In this document: piece by piece, positions 33,681 to 44,826 of the stretch
Position numbering within the stretch: the stretch's first letter is position 1
Layout: every line of letters starts with the position of its first letter
Source: Codonopsis lanceolata
Taxonomy: Eukaryota; Streptophyta; Magnoliopsida; Asterales; Campanulaceae
Assembly (NCBI GenBank): GCA_013146195.2
Contig: CM028384.1
Span: forward strand, 74,003,990-74,067,989
DNA length: 64,000 bases
Reading direction: 5' to 3'
The notes under the pieces: model-generated
Databases searched by the model: none
Seen by the model: the letters and a program-made list of their open reading frames with translations, nothing else
What the model was told of the DNA's origin: nothing
Program-made: the position numbers and the translations under genes

Positions 33681-34590
33681 TGTAGACACCCTAATTTTGT
33701 ACCCCTGGTATGTAACATGACATGAAATATCAAGAAATGTTAAAATAATTAATGTATGTCAAGTTACAGGGTTTAAAATGTAAAAGATGCAAAAGAAAAG
33801 AAGGATGCATAAACAATGGATTGCAGGGGGTCAAAGTACCAAAATTGGAAATGAAAAAATGTTGGGCACCGCGCCCACTTTATCCCCTGCACTGTAACTT
33901 TTGCCTTTTTGTGCAATTATCTCAGCACGTAGTTCAAGCTGCTCAGGAACGGTTGATAAAACTTAAAGGCGAAGGAATCTCAAATCATTGGCTATAAATA
34001 AAGCCTCCCAGCTTTAGAATTTCACACACTTCACGCGGCAGTTTGTGAAAGTTCTCTCGAGAGAACGCCGAGGTTATTTCCTCTCCAGCCCCGAAACTCT
34101 GCCAAATCTCCCCCAAACACTAAAACTCTCCGGCCAAAATGAACCCTAGCTACCCAACTAGGTTTTCGCCCTATTTCACAGATTCAAAAATCCCAGAAGG
34201 AGCAGTTGCCCTGCCCAAATCCAGACGTCAAATCCAGCCGAAGCAAGCAGTTGTTCTGCCCGATTCAAGACGCAATATCAAGCAAAAGCAAGCAGTTTCT
34301 CTACCCAAATCCAGACGTCAAAATCAAGCAAAAACATGCAGTTGTTCTGCCTGATTTCAGACTCAGCAAGCAAGTAAAAGCAAGCAGTTGTGCCGCCCGG
34401 ATCCCGAGGTGAAAAACAACTAATCGGAGCGGTCATCCTGCACGAATCCCCACAACAACAAAGCAACAACAACAAAAAAGGTTTCCTTTCTCAAAAGGAC
34501 AGGGGAAGCACATCTAAAACCGCCTAGTGGGCTTAAGCCCATGCATACTTGGTTCAGATACTCACGTTCCGAGAGGTAAGTTCTGTCCCC
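33681..34590 (+). mobile_element. LTR related to the solo LTR at 18607, right end unresolved
   Basis: It starts TGTAGACACCCTAATTTTGT and shares ACATGACATGAAATATCAAG, GTCAAGTTACAGGGTTTAAA, a TATA box (GCTATAAATAAAGCC at 33991) and an AGCAGTTGTTCTGCC array with the 18607 LTR. Similarity fades after about 34590. The short reading frames over the array are not genes. Confidence 0.75.
34195..34400. repeat. AAGCAAGCAGTTGTTCTGCC array
   Basis: Four to five units of 45-55 bp carry AGCAGTTGTTCTGCCCGAT-type and CCAGACGTCAAA-type words. It corresponds to the array at 19195-19375. Confidence 0.85.
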
Positions 34591-34627
34591 GTAGTTATCT
34601 ATTATAATCTATAAATTAAATGTAAAT

Positions 34628-34870
34628 ATCTAATTAAGTTTTATTTGGTTTTATACTTTAATGTAATAATTGTTATATTTCATTTTCATTTAAATTAGTT
34701 TCTTTTCTGTCTTACTTTAAATGTAATAATAGTTATATTTCCTTTCTATTTAATTAGTTTCTTTTTTGCCTTTTCTTTAAATGTAATAATAGTTATATTT
34801 TTATTTTATTTTAATTAGTTTATTTTATGTTTTACTTTAATGTAAAGTAGTTATTTCTTTTATGCACATA
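34628..34870. repeat. AT-rich tandem array, about 61-bp unit, four copies
   Basis: Units repeat ACTTTAAATGTAATAATAG, TTATATTTC and TTTAATTAGTTTCTTTT with minor changes. Confidence 0.85.
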
Positions 34871-34959
34871 AATTAAATATATAAATGGTTATGTTTCTTA
34901 TTATTTAGTAAGTTTCTTTCCTCTTCATCTACCGATCTTTAATTTCACATAAATTAAAT

Positions 34960-35125
34960 CAATATTTATACCGTGATTCATCAATTTTATTGCATTATTT
35001 TTTGCACCGCGGTTCAATAGTTTAATTGTCTAGTCTATTTGCACCATTATTCATCAATTTAATCTGATATTTTTGCACTGCGATTCAAAATAGCTTAACT
35101 GTCTAGTCTAATTGCACCACGGTTT
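34960..35125. repeat. Degenerate array with TTGCACCGCGGTTCAATAG units
   Basis: Three to four units carry GCACCGCGGTTCA or GCACTGCGATTCA, then AATTGTCTAGTCTA. Confidence 0.7.
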
Positions 35126-35159
35126 AAAATCGTAATGAAATATATCATGTCCTCAGTAT

Positions 35160-35531
35160 TCTTCTTCCTTCTCATCCTATTGTAAGCCTTCTTATTCCTT
35201 CTCCCCTGCCTTCTTCATTACTGTGAAAATCCTTCAACCCAACTCATTTTCATTAAAGTTTCGTAGTTAATGATTCAGAAAACTCGTTTACCTTTAGGGG
35301 GCGTTGCCCCCGAGACCCCACGAAAGAGCACTATCCCCGCGACCTGACCGGGGGTGTCGATCCTCATTTCGTTGCGCAACAATGGTGATTTTAGAATCTA
35401 AAATATGTTGTCGAGCTGTTGAAGGAGACGATGGTATTTTCGAAATAATATTTCGAAAAAATAATCTTTTGCGGTTGAAAAAAAAAGGTAGACTTTTTGA
35501 GTTAAAAACTTTGAAAAAGTGACCGGCCAGA
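35160..35531. mobile_element. CCGGTC-end element E, right half
   Basis: GTAAGCCTTCTTATTCC, TTCAACCCAACTCATTTTCA, GAGCTGTTGAAGGAGACGAT and AAATAATATTTCGAAAA match the right half of element A (13140-13390) in order. It ends AAAAAGTGACCGGCCAGAAT. A GC-rich block (35297-35375) with a GGGGGC/GCCCCC hairpin lies inside it and is absent from element A. Confidence 0.55.
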
Positions 35532-35701
35532 ATTTTATCCATATAAATTGTGGTGACTATTTGTGCTCATGCTCATGGTCGCCCAGCTTAAAGGCCAAAT
35601 AGGCCTAGATCTTGGGTGACTTAAAAATGTGTGATTTTGGGGCCCCAAAATTTATCTATATTCTTAGAAAAAAAATTTACATCTATCGCAAAATTATCGT
35701 C

Positions 35702-36535
35702 ATGCTTTCATTTTCATTTGTCCCAATATAAGTGTCTTGTTTAAAATTTCATTTTTATCACAATACTTTGACTACTTTACTTTTATTTTTTTTTATCTTA
35801 CTTTAATTATAGACCACATACAAAAAGTGATGAGAATCCAAGATCTCCTACATAGGTTTTAAGATAAATGATTTCACGACCCAATGCCCTAGATCATGGG
35901 AACTTTGGAATAGCGAATGACGCTACAATTGTGATTATTTTCCAATTGATAAGTTGAATTTCAAACAAATAACGAATTCACGTTATTTGAATATTGAGCT
36001 TCCAATTCAGTACACTCAAATAATAACACAATTTTCTATCCATAAAATTAATTTAATATTATTAATCAATCAACTCTAAAAATAAAACAATGTTTAAGGT
36101 TGCTTTTATAAGCTTACAAAATTAATCATAAAACTCAACGGGAAATAAACCTAATTAAAATGAAACAAAAAATAGTACCCAAATGGGTAAAATTAATACC
36201 AACAATAAACTAAAAAAAACAACTCTCCAAACCCAGCGGGCGCACGTTGAAAACGCAAAAGTTAGCACGTCTAATTTTTCATGTTTCTGTAATGCACTAA
36301 CATTTTGAAACAACTTCGATGAAATGCCACTTAGACTCTCTGCAGTCTTCATAACATGTCCTAACTCCCCAAACTTGTCAAATAAATTCTCGAACTATTG
36401 AAAACATTTTAAAGGCTTGTCAGGATCTTATAACATGGGTTTAAAAGAAAATTGCACATCAAACTAATATTAATAATCAAATAAATTATTTTTCCTTAAT
36501 CTGTGTGCTGAAATAAGACAATAATTTTGGGATGA
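35702..36535. mobile_element. Stowaway-like MITE split by an insertion of about 600 bp
   Basis: The left part 35702-35825 (TTTCATTTGTCCCAATATAA to TAATTATAGACCACATACA) and right part 36425-36535 (GGTTTAAAAGAAAATTGCAC to ACAATAATTTTGGGATG) are successive segments of the same Stowaway consensus. The 35826-36424 insert has no recognised ends or genes. Confidence 0.55.
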
Positions 36536-38145
36536 GGTGAGTTCAAAATAAATAAAATAAGGTCTCAAACTTATACACTCCGATCCAAGTTCCTATTCAA
36601 CCACGAGTGATGTGGTGACACCAAAGACGACGAGTCGTCTTCTCCACTTGCTGGGAAAAGCTGCTTCATCACAATACATCACAACAATTCTGCCTCTAAA
36701 GATCGACCTCAGTCAATCAGACGCCCACATTAATTTTACTGCCTATAGGCTACAAGCCGATAAGTTTTCTGTATTCTTTTTTTTCTTTTTGTATTTTATC
36801 AAATTTCATTCAACTTCTTACAAGATTATTGTAATCTTGTTGTTTTAAGTTTATAGATGGGTATTCCTTTATGTATTTTTCTTTGATTTGCTAATTTGGA
36901 TTTGGACATTGACCTTGTAATTTAGATTCTTGTTGCTAATTTGTTTATGTTAGTTTATGTGTTTTAGGTAGTAGAAGTATTTATTTATTTATTAAGTAAT
37001 AATGGTAGTAATTTGGATATTTGAATGATAGTGTTAAAAGTTGACAAGAACATGTGTAGGACGACGGTCTTATGAATCATAATTCATAAGACGAAGCCCC
37101 AAAAATGATCTAAAGAAGGCTGATGGAGCCGGTAACCCATCAACAAAGACCGCTGGTTACTAAGTGAAAAAATTGGTCAAAATATGAGATAAAATAGGCA
37201 AAAAAAAAATCGAACAAATTGAGCTGAAACCCGTGGATCGACCTGAATTCACCAACAAAGCTTGCGGGGCACGTAAGGAGAGCCACACCACGTGTCAACT
37301 CGCTGAAGGTGACAACACATTAATGAGAAGTTTATCATTTTGCTCCGGTACCCTGCACTTTTAACATTTGTTGCCGAAAATTTCTTCTTTCAAAACCTAG
37401 CAATTTCATCATTTGTCAGCCATGTTAGCCCTCCGTTAGCGTCATTTGTCTTGGGATACTTGACGGACCCTAACTGAATTTGACAAAATGATAATTGGCA
37501 TGTTTAAAGCCAAACGTGACACATTTAAAAAGCAAAAGTGACACATTTTAAGGTCGAAAGTGACATTATCAAGGAAAAAAATTATTATAATTTTTATTGA
37601 AATGTAGAGTAATACTTTTAATACTAAAAAGTGGCAGACAAATTGACACTTTTGAGCCAAGATTGACACATTTATGACTAAAACGTGACACTTTCAATGC
37701 TATAAAGTGACACTTTCACTGTTTAATGTCAAAAAGTGATGATTTTCATTTATAATACAAAGTAACATTTTTCAAAGCAAAAGTGACTCATTTAACACAT
37801 TTAAAGCTAAAAAGTAATATCTTTTAAAGGAAAAAAGTGATATTTTTTATTAAAAATAGAAAGTGACACATTTTATATTGAAATGTGACACATTTTTATA
37901 CTGAAAAATGATGCCTTTAATACTAAAAAGTAATACTCTTCATTTATACACGGGAAAAGTAACGCTATAATTTTCAAAAGGCGAGGGGTTGCACTTAGAT
38001 TACTGAATATTGGCCTATTTATCATGGTTAGGTCCGTGTAACGGATTAAAATCCGTAAGATCGTCATACATGAGACCTATTCTACTTAGATGTTAGGATT
38101 TTTTAATAGTAATGATGGAACTAAAACGTTTTATATTATTGAGTG
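36536..38145. other. Intergenic DNA with a degenerate AAAGTGACA array
   Basis: No gene is recognised. The notable content is the array at 37497-37935. Near 37057-37093 a GACGGTCTTATGAATC/ATTCATAAGACG inverted pair resembles the hairpin MITE. Confidence 0.45.
37497..37935. repeat. Degenerate minisatellite, AAAGTGACACATTT units
   Basis: About 15 imperfect units of 20-35 bp each contain AA(A/G)TGACA(C/T) followed by a T-rich stretch. Spacing is irregular. Old age and drift are likely. Confidence 0.75.
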
Positions 38146-39318
38146 ATAATTGGGCCGGTTCTATGTGGAGAAAATATAACTGCAAAAATCTATTATATTT
38201 GTTTTAAACCGCTAGAGTGCAATTTTGGAGGAAAAATGATGAAGATACCCTTAATGAAGAAAAAGAACACATACAAAGCCACAACCCAAGTTTGGGCATC
38301 ATTCAAAATTTTGGGTGTCGTTCATTTTAGGCAACACAACCTGCGTTTATTAAGATTAAAATGACTCATTATAGGTAATGACGTCCACTTCATAGGCAAC
38401 GACGCCCACATCGGAGACAATGACGCCCACAGGAGACAATGACGCCCACACCAGAGGCAACAACGTTCATATCAGAGGCATGTCTGAAACTAAGCATTAT
38501 AGTATCAAAAGATTGGGCATCATAGTATAAAAACATTGAGCATTGCTCAAAACATTGTCCAAATCATAGGTACATTTATATCTTTTTGGAGCATTTTAAG
38601 CACATAAAAAATGATAGGCAACGAGGCCCACATCGGAATCAACGACGCCCACTTCATAGGCAACCACACACACTTCATAGACAATGACACCACATCATAT
38701 GTAACGACGCCCACATCGTAGCCATTACTGTAGTGTACTCTTCTGTTGAATTTTGCGATCACATTTGACATTTTGTTTGACTTCAAACTAAACATCATAG
38801 GGCTGTGCTCATTGATAATATATTTATCTGTAAGTGATTTATTCATCATCGAAATGGACAAAATTGACGCCAGAATTAATAATTAAACATTGTCCCTAAA
38901 TCTATGTGTAAAAATCGAGCATCAGAAAACTTTCGAAATTCAAAACAGTGCTTAAACATCATTTTTTGGCCTTAAAAATAAAGACGTCATCGGGTGAAAC
39001 CTCGCGAGTTTGTAGACCTCGTCGAGAGATTCAATTTGATATGTGGATGAGTCCTGTGGTTCATTATGGATTAAAAGTTATGGAGAAAATAGTCAAAAAG
39101 ATGAAAAGATGTCAACAATGAAGAAAAAAAAGATGAATATGAAACTAGAGAAAGAAGAGAAAAAAGTAGCTGAAGGAAGAAGAAGAGAGAAAGGACGATA
39201 TATGCTTGGATATTTTGGAAAGAAATTAACAAAAATAGACTTTAAATATTTTTTTAAAAAAATAATAGCTAAACGGTTACAATTTTATCAAATACTACCG
39301 CCCTGCAATTGTTTTTAT
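38146..39318. mobile_element. MULE-like element G of the CCGGTC-end family
   Basis: The left end AATTGGGCCGGTTCTATGTG and the complement of the right end (AATTGCAGGGCGGTAGTATT) are imperfect inverted termini. AAACCGCTAGAGTGCAATTT and ATACCCTTAATGAAG match element C. Flanks share GTTTT(T)ATATTATT. The interior has GGGCATC words and a GACGCCCACATCGG array (38365-38720). Confidence 0.6.
38365..38720. repeat. GACGCCCACATCGGAGACAA tandem array
   Basis: Two blocks (38380-38480 and 38605-38720) have about nine units of 19-25 bp built on CAACGACGCCCACATC. Confidence 0.85.
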
Positions 39319-39855
39319 ATTATTTGTACCGAAACTTTGATCAGACAAATTGGCAATTAAAGGGCTCCGTCCAACATAACCGGCATGAGCCCCAAATTTT
39401 ACAAGGTCGGTCGTGCTCATGAGTCATGCCTATTAACCTACCAAAACCAGGTGCATTTTTTTGGGCATGTGCATAAACAAATTTCTAATGAGCAGTGCCC
39501 AAAAAAAATTAAAAATCTGTTTTCATTTTGAATAAATGAGCACTCATGATTCATGAACATAAAAACCTTTGAATATTAAAAAAAAAAAAACAATAGGAAA
39601 AAATAAAAAGACATCAAGCGTTTTTTACCGTGTTCATATATATAAATAAAACGAAACACCACATGATGAAAGAACAAACATCAATATGAAACTTACCAAA
39701 ATCAGGGAATGAGAATTATGGGCTGCATTTTCCACTATGAAAACGAACTTTCAACTAATCATTGGACAACAAGAATTATGCAATGAAACAAAAACAAAAA
39801 AAACAGCAGAAATATATATGAAATTGTTGTTGCTGTTGTATTCTTTATTCTTTAA
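39319..39855. other. AT-rich intergenic DNA
   Basis: No gene is seen. GGTCGTGCTCATGAGTCATG and GAGCACTCATGATTCATGAA (39405-39560) form a loose inverted pair. Confidence 0.35.
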
Positions 39856-41264
39856 CTAGTATTTGTACCCGTGCGTAAAACGCACGGCATATATATTTTT
39901 CAACTAAATTATACATACAAAATTAAAAGAATAAATTATGGGACATTGTTTAACTAAAAATATATAACAATAAGATTAGTCATTATAAATTTTGAAAATT
40001 AATCATTTTCTACAACATTATTTTATATATGATTATTCAATTGAAAAAAAGCAAACACCAAAATGATCATTTAGTCACACTATGATTTTGACATGGATCA
40101 AATAATTCAAGACTTTAACATTACTACATCTATCCCAAAAGAAAGGATGACGATAATTTAAAAACGGATGGAGATTTCATTTCAATAATTTTTTAATAGA
40201 CACAAAGGGAACGATGAATAATAATTTTGGGTCGGAAGAAGTATATATATTTACTGATTAAATATCATCTAATAGAAAAAGACAATAATATGTACAGTTG
40301 GCTCCTAAAAAAAGTCATTAAATATCATGTTAATTACGTGCTCCCTCCGTTTCGGGTAAAAATTCATTGTTTGAAAGTCAAAATTTTGGGGGGGAAAAAA
40401 AAAGACACTTTTAGTAATCTATTAGTAGTAAAATGAACTATTGCGGGCCGGTTCTTTAATTAGAAATTACAACCTCTCTGGTACGCTATTTTTTATCCAA
40501 TCGCATAAGTCCTTTTTTTTTCTTCCTAAAATGTCACTCCTTCTTCTATTGATGGATATCAATCACCGGAGTTGGCACGAATTCAAAGAAAATAAATCTA
40601 AAAATACAGAAGTTAACATTTTAATTAGTTCCGTTTTAATTTTTTTTCGTAGAACTGGATAAGTTGAACTTGTCAATTTTAGAGTTGGAATTTTCCTAAA
40701 TTATATATTGACAAATTATTTCGATTTTGTTTATTTATTTTTACATCCTCTAATTTTTCAAACCTACTTAGTTAAAGCACAGATGTAGATCTGAAATTTT
40801 TGGATATGTAACCTATGAGAAGTACATAACTTTATTTTTAAGAAAATAAAATTATAAATATAGATCCTAAGTTTATAGATGGATTTAATTTATTTTTTAA
40901 AATATCTTGGTAAACACCATGTCAAGGGATTTTAACAGAGAAGGAATAATTTTTGTTGAAGTAAAATGCCAAAGCTAAGCCATATATGTTGGGCAAATGA
41001 ATATAATATATATTCTCCATGTACAATATAATAGGACTTTTGAAATTTGAATGATGCTCACAAGCATGATTGACACAAGTATCAATGAATGTAAAAGGAC
41101 ATTTTATATGGATTAGTGTGAAGTATAATGATACATTTAATTTTTTTAAGATAGCATGCAAAGTTGTACCTATATTAATAAATCAAGAACCTTCTATTTT
41201 TGGAAAGAAAGTTTTGGCGGGATATTTCCTTTTATAGATGCATCTGTCTTTATATATATATAGA
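39856..41264 (-). mobile_element. Non-autonomous Helitron
   Basis: On the minus strand the 5' end is A|TCTATATATATATAAAGACA (from 41264). The 3' end is a perfect 8-bp hairpin (CCGTGCGT, AA loop, ACGCACGG at 39869-39887) followed 9 bases later by CTAG|T (39856). TC start, hairpin, CTRR end and insertion between A and T are the defining Helitron signals. There is no Rep/helicase, so it is non-autonomous (1409 bp). It carries a Stowaway-type end near 40343. Confidence 0.9.
39869..39887 (-). terminator. Helitron 3'-terminal hairpin
   Basis: CCGTGCGT and ACGCACGG pair perfectly around a tiny loop. The hairpin marks rolling-circle termination of the element and is not a transcription terminator of a host gene. 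Confidence 0.85.
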
Positions 41265-41287
41265 TAGGTGCCCAATCCCATTTATAA

Positions 41288-42249
41288 GACCATCTCCAAG
41301 GGAAGCTTCAAAACTCCAAATTTGAAGAATTTTTCTACAATTCCATGCTCCAACAGCTGCTTCATTTCATCTTCAGATTTGAAGTTTCTGATTCTGAACT
41401 TCAAATCCAGAGCATATTATTCATACTTCATCTTACCTCTCCTCATTTTTTATTTTATTTTTTGGTTTAAGTAATTATTTTGTGTTTTATGTTTTCATTA
41501 TTATTGTTAGTTTAGTTGTTTAGTTTAAATACCATTTTGAGATATTTTGGTTTAAATAATACAAAAAATTAATTCAATTATTTTATTTATATTGTTAGTT
41601 ATTAGTTATATATAATATTAAAATTATTTATGATAAAGTTTATATATATTAGACATTAATAAATAAATGAAAATTACATTACATTAAATTAAATCACACA
41701 ACATACATATTAATAATATTAATACTAATACAAATTATGCAATAACTATCAATTAATAATATGATAGATCATTTCCGGATGGTCCAATGTTTTGGAAGTA
41801 CTGTCCAAAAGCATTTGGATTAGATTACATTACAATAAATGTTTGATTTTAGTTGTATTTTCATATGTCTATTTATGTTTGATTTTAATGTTTGTATTTT
41901 AGTCTTTATTAATGTCTTGCATTTAATTATTAATTTTAATATGTTTGTATTTTAGTCTCAATTAAATTCATGCATTTAATTATTATTTTTAATGCATAAT
42001 ATTTAATTTAATTTAATATTAAATCAATAATATATTTGTTTTGCTAAAATACATCAATGCAAATAAAATAAAATAAAACATATACTTGAAATACAAATTA
42101 AATGAAATAATGAAGAATATACTTGGAATATTCCTTTTAGAGTAAACTTTGAAGTAGAACTGTTGGAGATAGTGTAAGAAATTTGGTGCAGAAATTGCAC
42201 CAGTTTAAAAATTTGCTGCAGTTTTAACTTCAAACCGTTGGAGATGGTC
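41288..42249. mobile_element. PIF/Harbinger-type non-autonomous element
   Basis: GACCATCTCCAAGGGAAGC at the left and its complement TTGGAGATGGTC at the right, with TAA duplicated at 41285-41287 and 42250-42252. 962 bp, AT-rich. Both ends continue with CTTCAAA/TTTGAAG-type subterminal words. No transposase or MYB-like protein is present. Confidence 0.87.
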
Positions 42250-42540
42250 TAACCACTTATTTATACCTGCATATGCTGCATTATTAATTGGACTTTTTAA
42301 TTATCTATCTATTTAACCCTGCAGTCAACATTAGCGTCGCCCATTCTGCTCGTCTCCTACCTCTTCATTAAAGATATCCGTTTCAATTGAATGCAAATGA
42401 AGAAGAAAAAATATTACATATAATTGAGGGTGTTAATTACCCACGATCATGTAACATCAATTTTACGGTTGCATTGATGATGCTTTTAGTACCACTAGCC
42501 AATTGGTTGTATTTGTTTCCTTATAAATTTGCAATTACTA

Positions 42541-42780
42541 CTTCCTCCGTTTTCAAATAATTATCCTCATTTTTGTTTTTGTTCGCTTCAAAATAATTGT
42601 TCTTTTCCAATTTTTTTTATGAATATATTTTTACCATTTTGTACTTACTTTTTCTACCTACTTTAATTATACCTATATGTTCAAAGGTATTAAAGAAAAT
42701 CACACATTATACCATTATTTATAATATAATGAATTATTTTTTTCTTAAACGAGTACTAAGTCAAAGATGACGATTATTAG
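42541..42780. mobile_element. Stowaway MITE, degenerate
   Basis: CTTCCTCCGTTTTCAAATAA at the left and GATGACGATTATTAG at the right lie between TA dinucleotides (42539-42540, 42781-42782). The interior follows the 33163 copy. Confidence 0.75.
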
Positions 42781-42782
42781 TA

Positions 42783-43420
42783 TTTTGTTTTAAAGAACAA
42801 AACTATAATTCTCAACAACTAAATAGAAATACCATGAACTTCACATTTTATAACTTTTGGTAAACCAATTCACTTAAATTGTATTTTGAAAAAAAAAAAT
42901 ATAATCAACCAAGAAAAATCTAAATGTAACTCTTTATTGGAAACAAAGAACATAGTGTATTCTTTGGGTATTTCATATGGAAATCCAACAAAAGTACACA
43001 TGTCACTGTAGCTTGATTCTTTGGGTATTTCATATTAGCACTACATTGTTTTTGTCGAGTCAATATGCCAAATTAAGCAAATGACTATTTTATCCGAGCA
43101 AAAAGCGTTTAAAAAATCTTTAAACCAAAGAAAAAAAAGGGAATATTCTTAAATCTTAATAGTATCTTGCACAATCAATTGAAAAAAGTTCTATGAGCCT
43201 ACGAGGACCATATCCTTGACAGGTGCCCACTTATGACATGGCCAGTCACTATCATCTCCTCTAATAAAATACTCCGTACTGGTACTATACAGCATCTAAA
43301 ATAACCACCTGTTAGTTTTAAGTAACAAACCTTTTTTTTTTTTTAATAAAAGAAACCTTTTGAATATGTTTCCCTTTTGACCCTTTTTAAGAAATAATTT
43401 TGGAGATCTAAATTTCTATC
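42783..43420. other. AT-rich intergenic DNA
   Basis: No gene is seen. GATTCTTTGGGTATTTCATAT occurs twice (about 42958 and 43016), a short direct duplication. Confidence 0.4.
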
Positions 43421-44035
43421 GATGTGTCCGGCCCAAATTTTGGCACGAGCAAGTACAAGCGATGATCAAGTATTAGTCATGAGTTCAGTTAGCATGGGAC
43501 CTATCGATTTAACGGATAGAGCTAAAGGGCATCGAGCAGAGAACAACAACTCCCGTCGAAGCCTGATCAAGCATAAGCCACGCCTACTCGATCGAGGGTC
43601 ATGTCTAGGATCTACACTTGTCTTCAACAGAGCTGCATCATGTAACCGGGCAGAGCCTTGCTCACTCGGGCAAGCTTCGATCAGGTGACCTCAGAAACTT
43701 GTCATATCTACTCCTACATTCACGCGACTAGCCGCTTATCACACCTACAATTTAGAGATTTCATTATAAATTGACCAAGTAATTATGGAATCTGAATTCC
43801 ACAAGGATTCTACGGTATTTTTGGCTTATAAATATCTATCCATAAATCATATTAAAGGTACATACACTTTCTTGAGGCTCGAACCTCTGTCAAATTCTCT
43901 TTTGACTCTCACGCAATACTTACTCTCACGCCGAAGTGGTTTCGCGAGGCCAAACATTGCACTCCCACTAAGGTGATACTTACTCTCACGTCGTAGTGGT
44001 TTTGCGAGGCCAAGCCTTACACTCCCACTAAGATG
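43421..44035 (+). mobile_element. LTR, same family as the one at the left window edge
   Basis: CACGAGCAAGTACAAGCGAT, TTAGCATGGGACCTA, AGAGCTGCATCATGTAACCG, CACGCGACTAGCCGCTTATC, ACAAGGATTCTACGG and GACTCTCACGCAATACTTAC align in order with the complement of 1-185 and 1852-2243. The joined site at 43750-43790 (TACAATTTAGAGATTTCA) is the empty-site version of the Pack-MULE insertion. The end carries a 60-bp direct duplication (43916-44032). No target duplication was resolved. Confidence 0.8.
43916..44032. repeat. Two direct copies of a 60-bp unit at the LTR end
   Basis: Both copies read ATACTTACTCTCACG(C/T)CG(A/T)AGTGG, GCGAGGCCAA and CACTCCCACTAAG. Confidence 0.9.
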
Positions 44036-44404
44036 TTTTTGTTATTTTAATCAAATTTAAGTAAGCGGATCAAGCCCAGATATCCTATTCATTACACGGA
44101 CGACCAAAACTGTATTTTTACCACATCATCTATAGATGGTTAAGTAGACGTAATGAGAAAACCTACAATCAAAATTCACAATACAGTTCTTTGTCAACCG
44201 ACTTCAAGATTAATTTTTAAATTTTGTAACTTTAATCATGTTCAAGTTGGTTCAATATGTCATATGCCGCTTGCTTATGTAAAACGATCAAATATTACAT
44301 GAACAAATTAAATTGTTATTCATATTACCCTTTCATCGCATTTCTATAATTATTTATCAAATTTAATTATAAAAACTTTTGTTGTACCTATTTCATCAGT
44401 GAAT

Positions 44405-44500
44405 AGTTTTTTTGTAAAATCGTCTTACGGATCTTAATTTGTAAGACGGAACTTGATTATCTCACAACTTAACTCATCAACACACGGTGTATCGAGTTCA
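44405..44500. mobile_element. Small hairpin MITE, reverse copy
   Basis: CGTCTTACGGATCTTAATTT, GTAAGACGGAAC and CTCATCAACACACGGTG are the complement-order counterparts of 62027-62162. Confidence 0.5.
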
Positions 44501-44530
44501 AATGATCCATTTTAAATAAAATACTTAGGT

Positions 44531-44826
44531 GTCGTTTAGTAACTAGGATTAAGGTCAGATATGATTAATAAGTTGAGTTGCCTGATGTTTGGTACGCAAT
44601 AGGTGGTCGGGACTAATAGTACGAGTTATCCGGAGAAAGTCATTATCCCCTCACTATTAATACCAAGGGGGAGGGTGGTATTATTAGCGCCCTCATTAAA
44701 AAACATGCGATTAACATTTATAATCTCAAAACTACCCCGATATACAAGTGAGGATTAATAACGAGGGCACTAATAATACTGTGATTAATAATAATGTTTA
44801 TCCTTATCCGGCTAACAAACAAGTTC
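44531..44826. mobile_element. MITE with TCGTTTAGTAACTAGG ends, copy 2
   Basis: Homologous to 25511-25832: GATTAAGGTCAGATATGATT, GTTTGGTAC, TTATTAGCGCCCTCA and AAAACTACCCC. The right end is GGCTAACAAACAAGTTCT. Confidence 0.65.
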
